Origin: Pseudomaricurvus hydrocarbonicus
Lineage (GTDB): Bacteria > Pseudomonadota > Gammaproteobacteria > Pseudomonadales > Cellvibrionaceae
DNA length: 64,000 nucleotides
Direction of reading: 5' to 3'
NCBI RefSeq assembly: GCF_011602365.1
Contig: NZ_JAAONZ010000003.1
Location: forward strand, 434,001 to 498,000
Below are positions 26,189 through 35,189 of the stretch, in pieces. The notes beneath the pieces are model-generated. The model was not told where the DNA came from. It saw only the letters and a program-made list of their open reading frames with translations, and did not search any database. Position 1 is the stretch's first letter. Every line of letters starts with the position of its first letter. A program made the position numbers and the translations under genes.

Positions 26189-27523
26189 CTAAAACGTCAG
26201 CGCGCGGTTAGCCCCTGTTGGCACGGTGGTGTTGATGGCAGCTTCAGTAAGGGCGGCTTTGGTGAGAACTGCGTCAGTCAGTACGGCGGTGTGCAGCTGG
26301 GGAAGGTCTTTTGCGCAGAGGGCCTTGGCCTCCGCTGCTGTTTGGTCAAACGCCTGAATTTCCATATTGATACAGACCGTCATGGGGCGGTTTTGCCAAT
26401 AGCCGGTGCAGTTGTTGAGGGTTTCGGTGGGGTGGGGGGCGGCCGCTTTGGCCTGGTTGGCTTGCCAGCAGGCGGAGATTAAATCCTGTTGCATGACTTT
26501 CATGGCGGCGGCGCGTCCCTGTTCCTTGGCATACCAGATGTAACTGGGGTGGTTGGCGCCCAGTATGGGAGCGGTGACCCCTTCCGTCACGGTAATGAGA
26601 CTCACAGAGTTCACCCCAAAATCATTGAGCTGGTAATAGCTGGACACCCAGTTTCTTACCGGCCCGCCATAGGCGACAATGGGCAGGGCGGTGGTTGTGC
26701 TGGCCTCGGGAGGCTGGCGGGTTGCGGCCGGTGTTTTTAACAACTCTTCTTTTAACTGTTCCGTTTTTAACAATTCAGTTTTTAACAACAGCGGCAGCAT
26801 GCTGACCACATAGGGTTCGAAGTAGGGGTAGGTGTCGGTCAGCGTACTGCCGGCACTGGCGGGTGCCGCAATGGGAGCAACGTCGAGAATGCTTTCATAG
26901 AGGGTCACCTCATCGGCGGCCACGCTGTTTAGGGTCAGCAGTTTTTCCCAACGCTGGCTGGTTTTAGAGTTCAGGTAGTCTTGTTCCGGCAGCGAATAGT
27001 CCGGTGGGAAGTGCAGCAATTGCACCGAGCGCTGATTCACAATCGACAGCCCCAGGGGTAAAAAGAATCGCCAGTTTTGATCGTCCCACTTGCCGGCCTG
27101 CTTGAGCTGGGTAACGGCGTTTGCCGCCAGCTCGCCATTGTTTAAAAAGTGGGTGAGCTGGGTTTGGTAGGTTGCAAGGTGGGGTGAATTGCCGCTGAGT
27201 GTGACGCTGTAGGTGTTGTTGGTGACGGTAACATCGGCGACACCGTTGGCAATCTGATCGCGGCTCAGGCGCTGGTTCAGATAGTGTTCAATGGTCGCTT
27301 CCAGAGATTCGCCGTTGCTTGAATTGGGGTAGCTGTACAAGGTGGACAGCGTTGCCATGTTGCCGAGTGAAAAGCTGATTCGGGCTGGGGGTGTTTCAAC
27401 CGGTGGTTGTGATTCGGCAGAGGCTTCTGTATCCGTTGGTTGAGAAAGCTGATCGGAACAGCTGACCAGAACAAGGAGGGTGGCACTGAGTGCGGTAATC
27501 AAACACAATCGTAACGCTGTCAT
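26189..27523 (-). CDS. Secreted lipoprotein of unknown function, RsiV/DUF3298-like
   Basis: A 444-residue lipoprotein (LLVLVSC, lipidation at Cys22). The layout of an N-terminal region with short beta segments followed by FFLPLGLSIVNQRSVQLLHFPPDY recalls DUF3298/RsiV-type periplasmic proteins, but the match is weak. Two low-complexity stretches appear to be expansions: LLKTELLKTEQLKEELLKT in the middle and repeated AVLTDAVLTKAALTEA near the C-terminus. It converges with the solute-binding-like gene and no operon partner is visible. Confidence 0.7.
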   Translation of the reverse strand: MTALRLCLITALSATLLVLVSCSDQLSQPTDTEASAESQPPVETPPARISFSLGNMATLSTLYSYPNSSNGESLEATIEHYLNQRLSRDQIANGVADVTVTNNTYSVTLSGNSPHLATYQTQLTHFLNNGELAANAVTQLKQAGKWDDQNWRFFLPLGLSIVNQRSVQLLHFPPDYSLPEQDYLNSKTSQRWEKLLTLNSVAADEVTLYESILDVAPIAAPASAGSTLTDTYPYFEPYVVSMLPLLLKTELLKTEQLKEELLKTPAATRQPPEASTTTALPIVAYGGPVRNWVSSYYQLNDFGVNSVSLITVTEGVTAPILGANHPSYIWYAKEQGRAAAMKVMQQDLISACWQANQAKAAAPHPTETLNNCTGYWQNRPMTVCINMEIQAFDQTAAEAKALCAKDLPQLHTAVLTDAVLTKAALTEAAINTTVPTGANRALTF

Positions 27524-27562
27524 ATCACTATTCCCTTAGTAGTTTGTAGATTCCTCGCACCG

Positions 27563-27621
27563 CAATCCCCCGGCGGCTGAAAGCTTCCTTTGTCTGGGAG
27601 CTTTCAGCCGCCGGGGGATTG
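27563..27621. repeat. Perfect 23-bp inverted repeat
   Basis: Two 23-base arms (27563-27585 and 27599-27621, starting CAATCCCCCGGCGG) are exact reverse complements around a 13-base loop. There is no T tract on either side. It sits between the lipoprotein start and the valS end, 188 bases past the valS stop. Confidence 0.9.
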
Positions 27622-27767
27622 TGGGTGGCCGCGTTAGCATCAATCATTCAGCGTTTCACTGATCCTTGATGAATGCCCGCGGCCCCCTGTTTTTGCTATC
27701 TGCCTGGTGGGTCAATCGTTCCTGATCGACGCCAGCTCAGCCAGAGATAGCCTGGCGGTCACTCGGT

Positions 27768-27786
27768 AGTCACTATGATAGTGACT
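27768..27786. repeat. Near-perfect palindrome after valS
   Basis: AGTCACTATGATAGTGACT has 9-base arms around one base. Further AGTCACT/AGTAACT copies flank it (27756-27811). It may be the valS transcript end, though no T tract follows. Confidence 0.7.
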
Positions 27787-27808
27787 CTGGAAGTAACTCT
27801 GTTAGTCA

Positions 27809-30607
27809 CTACAGTTCAGCGATTTTGCTGACCTGATCCGCCAGCTTGGTGAGCGCGCTTTGCATCTCGGCCAGTTTGTCTTTCTCTTTTTGTACCACTT
27901 CGGCAGGGGCCTTGTCGACAAATTTGGGATTGTTCAATTTGCCTTCAACCCGCTCAATGTCCTTGGTGATGCGGTCGATTTCCTTGTTCAGGCGAGCCGT
28001 TTCCGCCTGAACGTCGATCAGGCCAGCCATGGGCACCAGAATCTCCATGTCGCCCACCAGCCCGGTGGCGGACATTGGGGCTTCTTCACCGGCCTTGAGC
28101 CAGGTGATGGATTCGAGGCTGGCGAGACGTGTGAGGAACTGACGGTTATTGTTCAGGCAGCGCTGATCGTTGTCGGAGCCGTTGGCGAAGTACAAAGGAA
28201 TGCTTTTCGCCGGCGAGATGTTCATTTCGCCGCGAATGTTACGAACCCCTTCAATCACACCTTTCAGCCATTCGACATCGGCGATGGCTTGCTGATCGAT
28301 TTGGCTGTCATCGCACTGGGGCAGGGCGGCGGTCATGATGGTTGCGCCTTCGACACCGGCCAGATCTTTCACGCGCTGCCAGATTTCTTCGGTGATGAAC
28401 GGCATCAGCGGATGCGCCAGGCGCAGGGTTTCTTCCAGTACGCGTACCATGGTGCGGCGGGTGCCTTTCTTCTGCGCTGCGCTGAAGTCATCACTGGTGA
28501 GAATCGGCTTGGACAGTTCCAGGTACCAGGAGCAGTACTCGTTCCAGATGAAGTCGTAGAGCGCCTGCGACGCCAGGTCGAAACGGTAGGCTTCAACCCC
28601 TTCGGCAAAGGCTTTCTCGACTTGCTGTAATTTAGCGATGATCCAGCGATCGGCGACGGACAGTTCGTAGTTATCACTGCCGTCTTGTCCGCAATCCTGA
28701 GCGGACACGCGATCACCGGCGTCGTTCTGAACTTCACAGTTCATCAGGACATAACGCGAGGCGTTCCAGATCTTGTTGCAGAAGTTGCGGAAACCTTCGA
28801 TCCGACCCACGTCGAACTTGATGTCGCGGCCGGTAGAAGCCAGTGAGTAATAGGTGTAGCGCAGGGCGTCGGTGCCGTAAGCCGCCAGACCGTCCGGGAA
28901 TTCCTTGCGGGTTTGTTTTTCAATCTTCTCGCGCAGGCGCGGCACCATCATGCCGGCGGTGCGTTTGGCCACCAGGGACTCCAGGTCAATACCGTCGATG
29001 AGATCGATGGGGTCGAGCACGTTCCCCTTGGATTTGGACATCTTTTGCCCTTGCCCGTCGCGCACCAGACCGTGTACGTACACGGTGTGGAACGGCACTT
29101 CTTTTTTGAAGTGCAGGGTCAGCATGATCATCCGCGCCACCCAGAAGAAGATGATGTCAAAACCGGTGACCAGCACGTCGGTGCTGTGGAAGGTTTTGAG
29201 AAAGTCGGTCTGGGCCGGCCAGCCGAGGGTACCAAAGGTCCACAGGCCGGAGGAGAACCAGGTATCCAGCACGTCGTCGTCCTGCTTTAGGACGGTTTGC
29301 GCAGGGATGTTGTGCTTTTGGCGGACTTCTTCTTCGCTGCGGCCCACGTAGACTTTACCGTTTTCGTCGTACCAGGCCGGGATGCGGTGGCCCCACCACA
29401 ACTGGCGGGAGATACACCAGTCCTGAATGTCGCGCATCCAGGAAAAGTACATGTTTTCATACTGTTTGGGCACAAACTGGATATCGCCGTCTTCAACGGC
29501 TTTGATGGCCTCGTCCGCCAGCGGTTGGGTCTTCACGTACCATTGATCGGTCAGATAAGGTTCAATGACCACGCCAGTGCGGTCGCCGCGCGGTACTTTC
29601 AGTTTGTGATCATCGATCTTTTCCAGCAGGCCCAGGGCGTCCAGGTCTGCCACAATTTGCTTGCGGGCGTCGAAACGGTCCATGCCACGGTATTTTTCCG
29701 GGGCAGAGTGATTGATTTCGGCGTCGTCAGTAAAGATGTTGTGCAGCGGCAGGTTGTGACGCTGGCCCATCTCGTAGTCGTTAAAGTCGTGCGCCGGGGT
29801 GATCTTTACACAGCCGGTACCGAACTCCATATCCACGTAATCGTCGCCAATAATGGGGATCTCGCGGCCGACCAGAGGCAGGGTGATGGTCTTGCCGATC
29901 AGGTCTTTGTAGCGCTCGTCGTTCGGGTGAACCGCCACGGCGGAATCGCCGAGCATGGTTTCCGGGCGGGTGGTGGCAACCACCAGATGGCCGGAACCGT
30001 CAGTTAATGGGTAGCGGAAGTGCCACAGGAAGCCGTCCTCTTCTTCGGACAGGACTTCCAGGTCGGACACGGCGGTGTGCAGTTTCGGATCCCAGTTCAC
30101 CAGGCGCTTGCCGCGATAGATCAGATCGTCTTCGTACAGCTGGATAAAGACTTCCTGAACCGCCTTGTAGAAGCCGTCGTCCATGGTGAAACGCTCGCGG
30201 GACCAGTCAGGGCTGGCACCCAGACGGCGCAGCTGCTGGGTAATGGTGCCACCGGATTCTTCTTTCCACTCCCACACCTTCTCAATGAACTTGTCGCGCC
30301 CCAGTTCATGGCGGTTGGTGCCCTGGGCGTCCAGTTGGCGTTCAACCACCATTTGGGTCGCGATGCCGGCGTGATCCGTCCCCACTTGCCAGAGGGTATT
30401 GTGACCTTTCATACGATGGTAGCGGACCAAGGCATCCATGATGGATTCCTGAAAGCCGTGTCCCATGTGCAGGCTGCCGGTGACGTTGGGGGGCGGGATC
30501 ATGATGCAGTAGGGCTCGCCCACGCCAGAAGGCTTGAAATAGCCGTTCTTTTCCCAGGTTTCGTACCAGTTTGTTTCAATAGCCTGTGGCTGGTAGGTTT
30601 TATCCAT
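27809..30607 (-). CDS. valS: Valyl-tRNA synthetase
   Basis: A class I aminoacyl-tRNA synthetase of 932 residues that charges tRNA-Val and edits Thr. The ATP-binding signatures are [12 protein letters not shown] and [12 protein letters not shown]. The C-terminal arm ends in the usual coiled coil ([36 protein letters not shown]). The frame is open to 30661, but [15 protein letters not shown] at 30607 is the conserved beginning. In pseudomonads valS lies next to holC; here it is some 18 kb away. Confidence 0.97.
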   Translation of the reverse strand: MDKTYQPQAIETNWYETWEKNGYFKPSGVGEPYCIMIPPPNVTGSLHMGHGFQESIMDALVRYHRMKGHNTLWQVGTDHAGIATQMVVERQLDAQGTNRHELGRDKFIEKVWEWKEESGGTITQQLRRLGASPDWSRERFTMDDGFYKAVQEVFIQLYEDDLIYRGKRLVNWDPKLHTAVSDLEVLSEEEDGFLWHFRYPLTDGSGHLVVATTRPETMLGDSAVAVHPNDERYKDLIGKTITLPLVGREIPIIGDDYVDMEFGTGCVKITPAHDFNDYEMGQRHNLPLHNIFTDDAEINHSAPEKYRGMDRFDARKQIVADLDALGLLEKIDDHKLKVPRGDRTGVVIEPYLTDQWYVKTQPLADEAIKAVEDGDIQFVPKQYENMYFSWMRDIQDWCISRQLWWGHRIPAWYDENGKVYVGRSEEEVRQKHNIPAQTVLKQDDDVLDTWFSSGLWTFGTLGWPAQTDFLKTFHSTDVLVTGFDIIFFWVARMIMLTLHFKKEVPFHTVYVHGLVRDGQGQKMSKSKGNVLDPIDLIDGIDLESLVAKRTAGMMVPRLREKIEKQTRKEFPDGLAAYGTDALRYTYYSLASTGRDIKFDVGRIEGFRNFCNKIWNASRYVLMNCEVQNDAGDRVSAQDCGQDGSDNYELSVADRWIIAKLQQVEKAFAEGVEAYRFDLASQALYDFIWNEYCSWYLELSKPILTSDDFSAAQKKGTRRTMVRVLEETLRLAHPLMPFITEEIWQRVKDLAGVEGATIMTAALPQCDDSQIDQQAIADVEWLKGVIEGVRNIRGEMNISPAKSIPLYFANGSDNDQRCLNNNRQFLTRLASLESITWLKAGEEAPMSATGLVGDMEILVPMAGLIDVQAETARLNKEIDRITKDIERVEGKLNNPKFVDKAPAEVVQKEKDKLAEMQSALTKLADQVSKIAEL

Positions 30608-30686
30608 AACGTCAATTGTCTTCGTATTGGGGCCGATGCAGCCAGAATGGTGCAGGGGCACGGAATATGCGGATGAAAGGGCAGAG

Positions 30687-30692
30687 ATTATA
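30687..30692 (-). promoter_or_regulatory. Candidate -10 box of valS
   Basis: TATAAT on the minus strand, preceded directly by TG, lies 80 bases before the valS start. No good -35 is visible. The remainder of the valS-purC gap holds the 18-bp repeats described separately. Confidence 0.5.
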
Positions 30693-30895
30693 CATGGGCT
30701 GGGCGGCGGGATACAGACGTGGACGGCGAGAAGCGAGATGCGAGGAGCCGTGGCGAGAAAAGGTTAGAGCCCGTGATGGTGAGCAACGCGCGGCAGCCAG
30801 GTAAATCGCCCAAAGAACCGGCGAGGGTGGCCAGGGCCCTGCAGAGGCTTGAATCAGCCGATACACATGAGGGGTTAGCAGCAAGAGCGGGAAAA

Positions 30896-30953
30896 GCCGG
30901 CTATCTGTTTCTTGCCGGCTATCTGTTTCTTGAAAGGCGGCTATCTGTTCCTT
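30896..30953. repeat. Three 18-bp repeats upstream of purC
   Basis: GCCGGCTATCTGTTTCTT occurs twice in tandem (30896-30913, 30914-30931). A third copy, GGCGGCTATCTGTTCCTT, lies at 30936-30953. They end 17 bases before a TAGAAT -10-like box (30970-30975), so copy number changes could move the -35 region of purC. Confidence 0.85.
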
Positions 30954-31023
30954 GAATGGAGGCTTCTGGTAGAATGCGGCCTTTAATCCATTCTGCTTTC
31001 CACCTTTTTACAGGAATCTCCCC

Positions 31024-32148
31024 ATGAGCGCTGCTTCTGCTGGCAAATCTCTTAAAGACTCGGTATTGGCGGTAAACGACGATCTGCCGATTCGTACCGA
31101 CAAGCCGGTGCACAGTGGCAAGGTGCGCTCTGTGTATTGGTTGACTGAGGCTGACAGTCGTCGCCTGATTGAGGAAAAAGGCTACGACGTGGCACCCGAT
31201 GCGCCTTTGGCCATCATGGTCATCAGTGACCGCATTTCGGCGTTCGACTGCATCTGGACCGGTGCAGGCGGGGTCAAGGGGGTGCCGGGCAAGGGGGCGG
31301 CACTCAACGCCATTTCCAATCACTGGTTTAAGTTGTTTCGGGAAAAGGGCTTGGCCGACAGCCACATTCTGGACATTCCCCACCCGTTCGTGTGGATTGT
31401 GCAAAAAGCCAAACCGGTGATGATCGAGGCCATCTGTCGTCAGTACATCACCGGTTCCATGTGGCGCGCCTACAGCAAGGGCGAACGAGAATTTTGCGGC
31501 ATTGAAATTGCCGACGGCCTGCAAAAAGACCAGAAGCTCCCCGAGCTGCTGATCACGCCATCCACCAAAGGGATTCTGACCGGCATTCCGGGGGTGCCGG
31601 AAGTGGACGATGTGAACATCACCCGCGCCGACATCGAAAACAATTTTGCCGCGTTTAATTTCCGCAGTGCCGATGACATTGCCACTTACGAGAAATTGCT
31701 AAAAGAAGGCTTTAACGTCATCAGCGAAGAATTGGCGGCGCTGGATCAGATCTTTGTCGACACCAAGTTCGAGTTTGGTTTTGTCACCGACAAAGCCGGC
31801 AACGAAAAGTTGATCTACATGGATGAAGTCGGCACACCGGATTCTTCCCGCATCTGGGATGGCGAGAGCTACCGCCAGGGCAACATTGTGGAAAATTCCA
31901 AAGAGGGTTTCCGCCAGTTTTTGCTCAATCACTTCGAAGACCCGGACATTCTGCTCAACAAAGACCGTATGGATGAGCGATCGGCCCTGGCTCGCGACAA
32001 CGAACTGCCGCTGGAAGCGCTGATGGACATTTCCCGCACCTACACCGGCATTGCGGAAAAGGTCACCGGTCAGAAGATCGAATTGTCTGAAAATCCGAAG
32101 GCGGAAATCGTTGCCGTGCTGCGCGAGCAGTATGGATTGATTGATTGA
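31024..32148 (+). CDS. purC: Phosphoribosylaminoimidazole-succinocarboxamide synthase
   Basis: SAICAR synthase of purine biosynthesis. The 374-residue protein is the longer form found in many gammaproteobacteria and eukaryotes. Motifs include [33 protein letters not shown]-type [15 protein letters not shown] and the ATP/metal-binding [13 protein letters not shown]. It is preceded by CAGGAATC as ribosome site. It stands alone, divergent from valS. Confidence 0.96.
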   Translation: MSAASAGKSLKDSVLAVNDDLPIRTDKPVHSGKVRSVYWLTEADSRRLIEEKGYDVAPDAPLAIMVISDRISAFDCIWTGAGGVKGVPGKGAALNAISNHWFKLFREKGLADSHILDIPHPFVWIVQKAKPVMIEAICRQYITGSMWRAYSKGEREFCGIEIADGLQKDQKLPELLITPSTKGILTGIPGVPEVDDVNITRADIENNFAAFNFRSADDIATYEKLLKEGFNVISEELAALDQIFVDTKFEFGFVTDKAGNEKLIYMDEVGTPDSSRIWDGESYRQGNIVENSKEGFRQFLLNHFEDPDILLNKDRMDERSALARDNELPLEALMDISRTYTGIAEKVTGQKIELSENPKAEIVAVLREQYGLID

Positions 32149-32287
32149 TGACTGGCTTTTGTGGGTAACCCGACGGTGTGTGGTGAGTTGATTTAGCGGG
32201 CCGATGGCGGTGTGCAGCCCCGGTTTATCCTGGACTCACCCGGTAGGGGCCTGAAATTTGTTCGGTGGTCATGTTACAGTGAGTGGC

Positions 32288-33829
32288 ATGACTACTCAGA
32301 CCGCCGTGGACATGATTCCACCCGTTGACGACTCTCTGTCCGTGGTTGAAGACTCTCTGTCCGTCGTTGAAGACTCTACCTCTCACCTCGGGGTTGAAGA
32401 CTCTATTTCTCACCTCGGGGTTGAAGACTCTATCCTGCACTCTATAGAAGCATTTCTCACCCAACTGGTGGGGATTGTCTGGGGACCGCCGCTGGTGGTT
32501 TTGCTGGTCGGCGGTGGCCTGTTCTTTCTCCTGTACTCCCGTTTTATTCCCTATCGGCACCTGTGGGAGAGTGTTCGACTGCTGACTCGCCCGGCCCAGC
32601 AAGAGGATCCGGGCCAGCTTTCCCACTTTCAAGCTTTGTCGACAGCCTTGTCAGGAACCCTGGGCATGGGCAACGTCGCCGGGGTGGCGATTGCTATCGC
32701 CATGGGGGGCCCGGGAGCCATTTTCTGGATGTGGGTCAGCGCCCTGGTCGGCATTGCCACCAAGTTTTATACCTGTACTCTGGCGGTGATGTATCGCGGC
32801 AAAGACAGCGCCGGTGAGTGGCAGGGCGGTCCCATGTATGTGATTCGAGAAGGGCTGGGCCGGCACTGGCGGCCGTTGGCGTATTTCTTTGCGGTTGCCG
32901 GCCTGTGCGGCACCATGCCGATTTTTCAAATTAACCAGCTTACTCAAATTGTGCGCCAGACCTTTGCCATTCCCCTGGGCCTGGCGTCTGCAGAATCTCA
33001 CTTTGCCTTTGATTTGATTGCCGGCCTGGTTTTCGCATCGATTGTCTTGATTGTGGCCATGGGACGCTTACAGCGTCTGGGGCGAGTCACCAGCTGGTTG
33101 GTGCCGGCGATGGTGGTGGGGTATTTGTTGTTGACGGGTGCAGTCCTGGCGGCCAATGCCGACGCCATTCCTGCCGCTTTTGCCCTGATTTTTCAGGATG
33201 CCTTTACCGGCAGTGCCGTGGCCGGGGGCGCGGTGGGCGCGGTGATTATTACCGGCATTCGGCGGGCGGCGTTTTCCAATGAGGCGGGTATTGGTACAGA
33301 AGCGATGGCGCACGGTGCCGCCAAAACCCGGGAGCCGGTCAGGGAAGGGTTGGTCGCGATGCTCGGGCCGATCATTGATACGTTGATTGTGTGCACCTGT
33401 ACCGCCCTGGTGATTCTCATCAGCGGCGTCTGGCAGACCGGTGACCGCGATGGCATTGGCCTGACCGCGGCGGCTTTTGATGTCTTGTTCCCTTATGGCG
33501 GCAGTGTGCTGTTGACCGTATTCGTGACACTGCTGAGTCTGAGCACGGTGATGACCTTCTGGTATTACGGCAGCAAATGCCTGGGTTTCATTGTCGGCGC
33601 CGAATACCAGCACCATTACGTCTGGTTTTACGTGCTGCTGGTGGTGATTGGCTCAGTGGCGTCGCTGGGGCTGGTGGTCAGTCTCATCGATATTATGTAT
33701 GCCCTGATGGCGATTCCCACCATGACGGCGACCCTGGTGTTGGCGCCAAAGGTCAATCGGGCGGCCCAAAGGTATTTTTCGCAGCAACAAGGGCGGTTGC
33801 CAAACGCTGCGGCAGCCTGCAAAGAGTAA
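32288..33829 (+). CDS. AGCS-family sodium:amino-acid (alanine/glycine) symporter
   Basis: An inner-membrane transporter of about 513 residues with around ten to eleven hydrophobic segments. AGCS signatures are visible: GTLGMGNVAGVAIAIAMGGPGA, MWVSALVGIATKFYTC, MYVIREGLG and FSNEAGIGTEAMAHGAAKT. The usual protein starts near HSIEAFLTQLVGIVWGPPL. Here about 45 extra N-terminal residues are a run of VEDS-containing repeats, encoded by a 21/27-bp tandem array. ATG 32288 is chosen over a TTG at 32258. Confidence 0.9.
   Translation: MTTQTAVDMIPPVDDSLSVVEDSLSVVEDSTSHLGVEDSISHLGVEDSILHSIEAFLTQLVGIVWGPPLVVLLVGGGLFFLLYSRFIPYRHLWESVRLLTRPAQQEDPGQLSHFQALSTALSGTLGMGNVAGVAIAIAMGGPGAIFWMWVSALVGIATKFYTCTLAVMYRGKDSAGEWQGGPMYVIREGLGRHWRPLAYFFAVAGLCGTMPIFQINQLTQIVRQTFAIPLGLASAESHFAFDLIAGLVFASIVLIVAMGRLQRLGRVTSWLVPAMVVGYLLLTGAVLAANADAIPAAFALIFQDAFTGSAVAGGAVGAVIITGIRRAAFSNEAGIGTEAMAHGAAKTREPVREGLVAMLGPIIDTLIVCTCTALVILISGVWQTGDRDGIGLTAAAFDVLFPYGGSVLLTVFVTLLSLSTVMTFWYYGSKCLGFIVGAEYQHHYVWFYVLLVVIGSVASLGLVVSLIDIMYALMAIPTMTATLVLAPKVNRAAQRYFSQQQGRLPNAAAACKE
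32324..32442 (+). repeat. 21/27-bp tandem array coding the symporter N-terminus
   Basis: Two 21-base units (32324-32344, 32345-32365), two 27-base units (32366-32392, 32393-32419) and a partial fifth all start with GTTGAAGACTCT or one variant. All lengths keep the reading frame. Confidence 0.9.
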
Positions 33830-34105
33830 AGCGGGAAATTCCCCGGGGGAGCGGTGTAAAGCCGCTACCGCGTCACAGACAGCGGGCAGCCAGGGCTTGA
33901 AAACCGAGGAAAACGATGGCTCTAACCGTCTTTGCAAGGTTCAGTTAAGCGTGTAATTCGGTTAAAATGCAAGCGCGCATCAGTCGCCAACATAAAGTAT
34001 TGAACTCAGATTCAATCAATAGTCAGAGATACAGCCAACGTAGCGGTATCCATACAGACAAGAAACATTGATCAATAATACACATATTTATAGAGTGGAA
34101 TAATT

Positions 34106-35083
34106 ATGTACCCTTGTCTTGTGGCCGATATTGGCGGCACTAACGCCCGTTTCAGTTTGGTGACCGGTTGTGAAAACGGCCAGTACCAGTTAGCACAAAA
34201 TCACGATTTGAGCTCCGGCGATTTCCCCAGTTTTGAAGCCTGTCTGCAAACCTATCTGGATAAAATTGAAGGCCCGATGCCCAGGCATGCCTGTGTCGCA
34301 CTGGCTGGACCAGTGGTGGGCGACGAAGTGATCATGACCAATGTGAACTGGCGTTTCAGCCAGGCCTCCGTTAAACAGCAGTTCGGGTTTGAGGTTTTTT
34401 GCGCCCTGAACGATTTTGCCGCCTTGGCCAATTCCGTTCCGCATTTAAGTGATTCGGATTTGACCACGATTGTGGCGGGTTCGGCCCAGCCCGACGCGGC
34501 CAAAGCCATCGTCGGTCCGGGGACGGGCCTCGGTGTTGCTGCCCTGGTGCCCGGTAAAGAGGAGTGGGTCGTGGTGCCAGGTGAAGGCGGTCATGTGGCC
34601 TATGCGGCCCAGAACGCCAGGGAAATGGCCGTGGCAGCCTTGCTGCAAGGCAAGGGGTATGTGTGTGCCGAAGCCTTGATTTCAGGCCGGGGGCTGGTGA
34701 ATTTATTCAATTCACTGGCCGAGATTGATGGCCATCCCGCCCGGGTTGAAGATGCCAGCGAAATCGCCGCCCTGGCCTGGGAACAGCAGGATCCGTTGGC
34801 ACTGGAAACCTGGGAGTTATTTTGTCAGGGGGTGGGCACGGTCGCCAGCGACGCGGCGGTGATGTTCAACGCCAAGGGCGGCGTGTATCTGGGCGGTGGC
34901 ATTCTGCCGCGCAACATTGAGGCCTTCAAAACCAGCGGTTTTGAGGCGCGCTTTAAAGACAAGGGCGTGCAAACCGGTTTTATGAGCGATATCCCGGTCT
35001 ATCTGATCCTCCACAAGCACCCGGCCCTGATCGGGGCGGCGGCCTGGCTGGATGATCTTTGCGGTAAGGGTGATCCCAGCTGA
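34106..35083 (+). CDS. glk: Glucokinase (ROK-unrelated Glk family)
   Basis: It phosphorylates glucose to glucose-6-phosphate with ATP. The 325 residues carry the Glk signatures LVADIGGTNARFSLV (ATP phosphate loop), LNDFAALANSVPHL (catalytic Asp), GPGTGLGVA and PGEGGHVAYA. The gene is single and ends in a bidirectional terminator shared with the PhoX-type gene. Confidence 0.95.
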   Translation: MYPCLVADIGGTNARFSLVTGCENGQYQLAQNHDLSSGDFPSFEACLQTYLDKIEGPMPRHACVALAGPVVGDEVIMTNVNWRFSQASVKQQFGFEVFCALNDFAALANSVPHLSDSDLTTIVAGSAQPDAAKAIVGPGTGLGVAALVPGKEEWVVVPGEGGHVAYAAQNAREMAVAALLQGKGYVCAEALISGRGLVNLFNSLAEIDGHPARVEDASEIAALAWEQQDPLALETWELFCQGVGTVASDAAVMFNAKGGVYLGGGILPRNIEAFKTSGFEARFKDKGVQTGFMSDIPVYLILHKHPALIGAAAWLDDLCGKGDPS

Positions 35084-35132
35084 TGCACTGCACTCTTCAG
35101 CGGTCATCCGTGTAGGTGTAGGTGTAGGAACA

Positions 35133-35160
35133 AAAACGGAGTGCAGCAGCACTCCGTTTT
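35133..35160. terminator. Bidirectional terminator between glk and the PhoX-type gene
   Basis: AAAACGGAGTGC-agca-GCACTCCGTTTT forms a 12-bp stem with A/T tracts at both ends. GTAGGT occurs three times in tandem just before it. Confidence 0.85.
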
Positions 35161-35189
35161 GTCTTTCTGCGGTCCGCAAGCTAGCGGAT

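Noticed and set aside
30896-32442. Repeat arrays considered as CRISPR
   Set aside because: Units are adjacent without unique spacers, and no cas genes are present.
34068-34078. TTGATCAAT before glk considered as an FNR site
   Set aside because: The half-sites have no four-base spacer, so it does not fit an FNR dimer.
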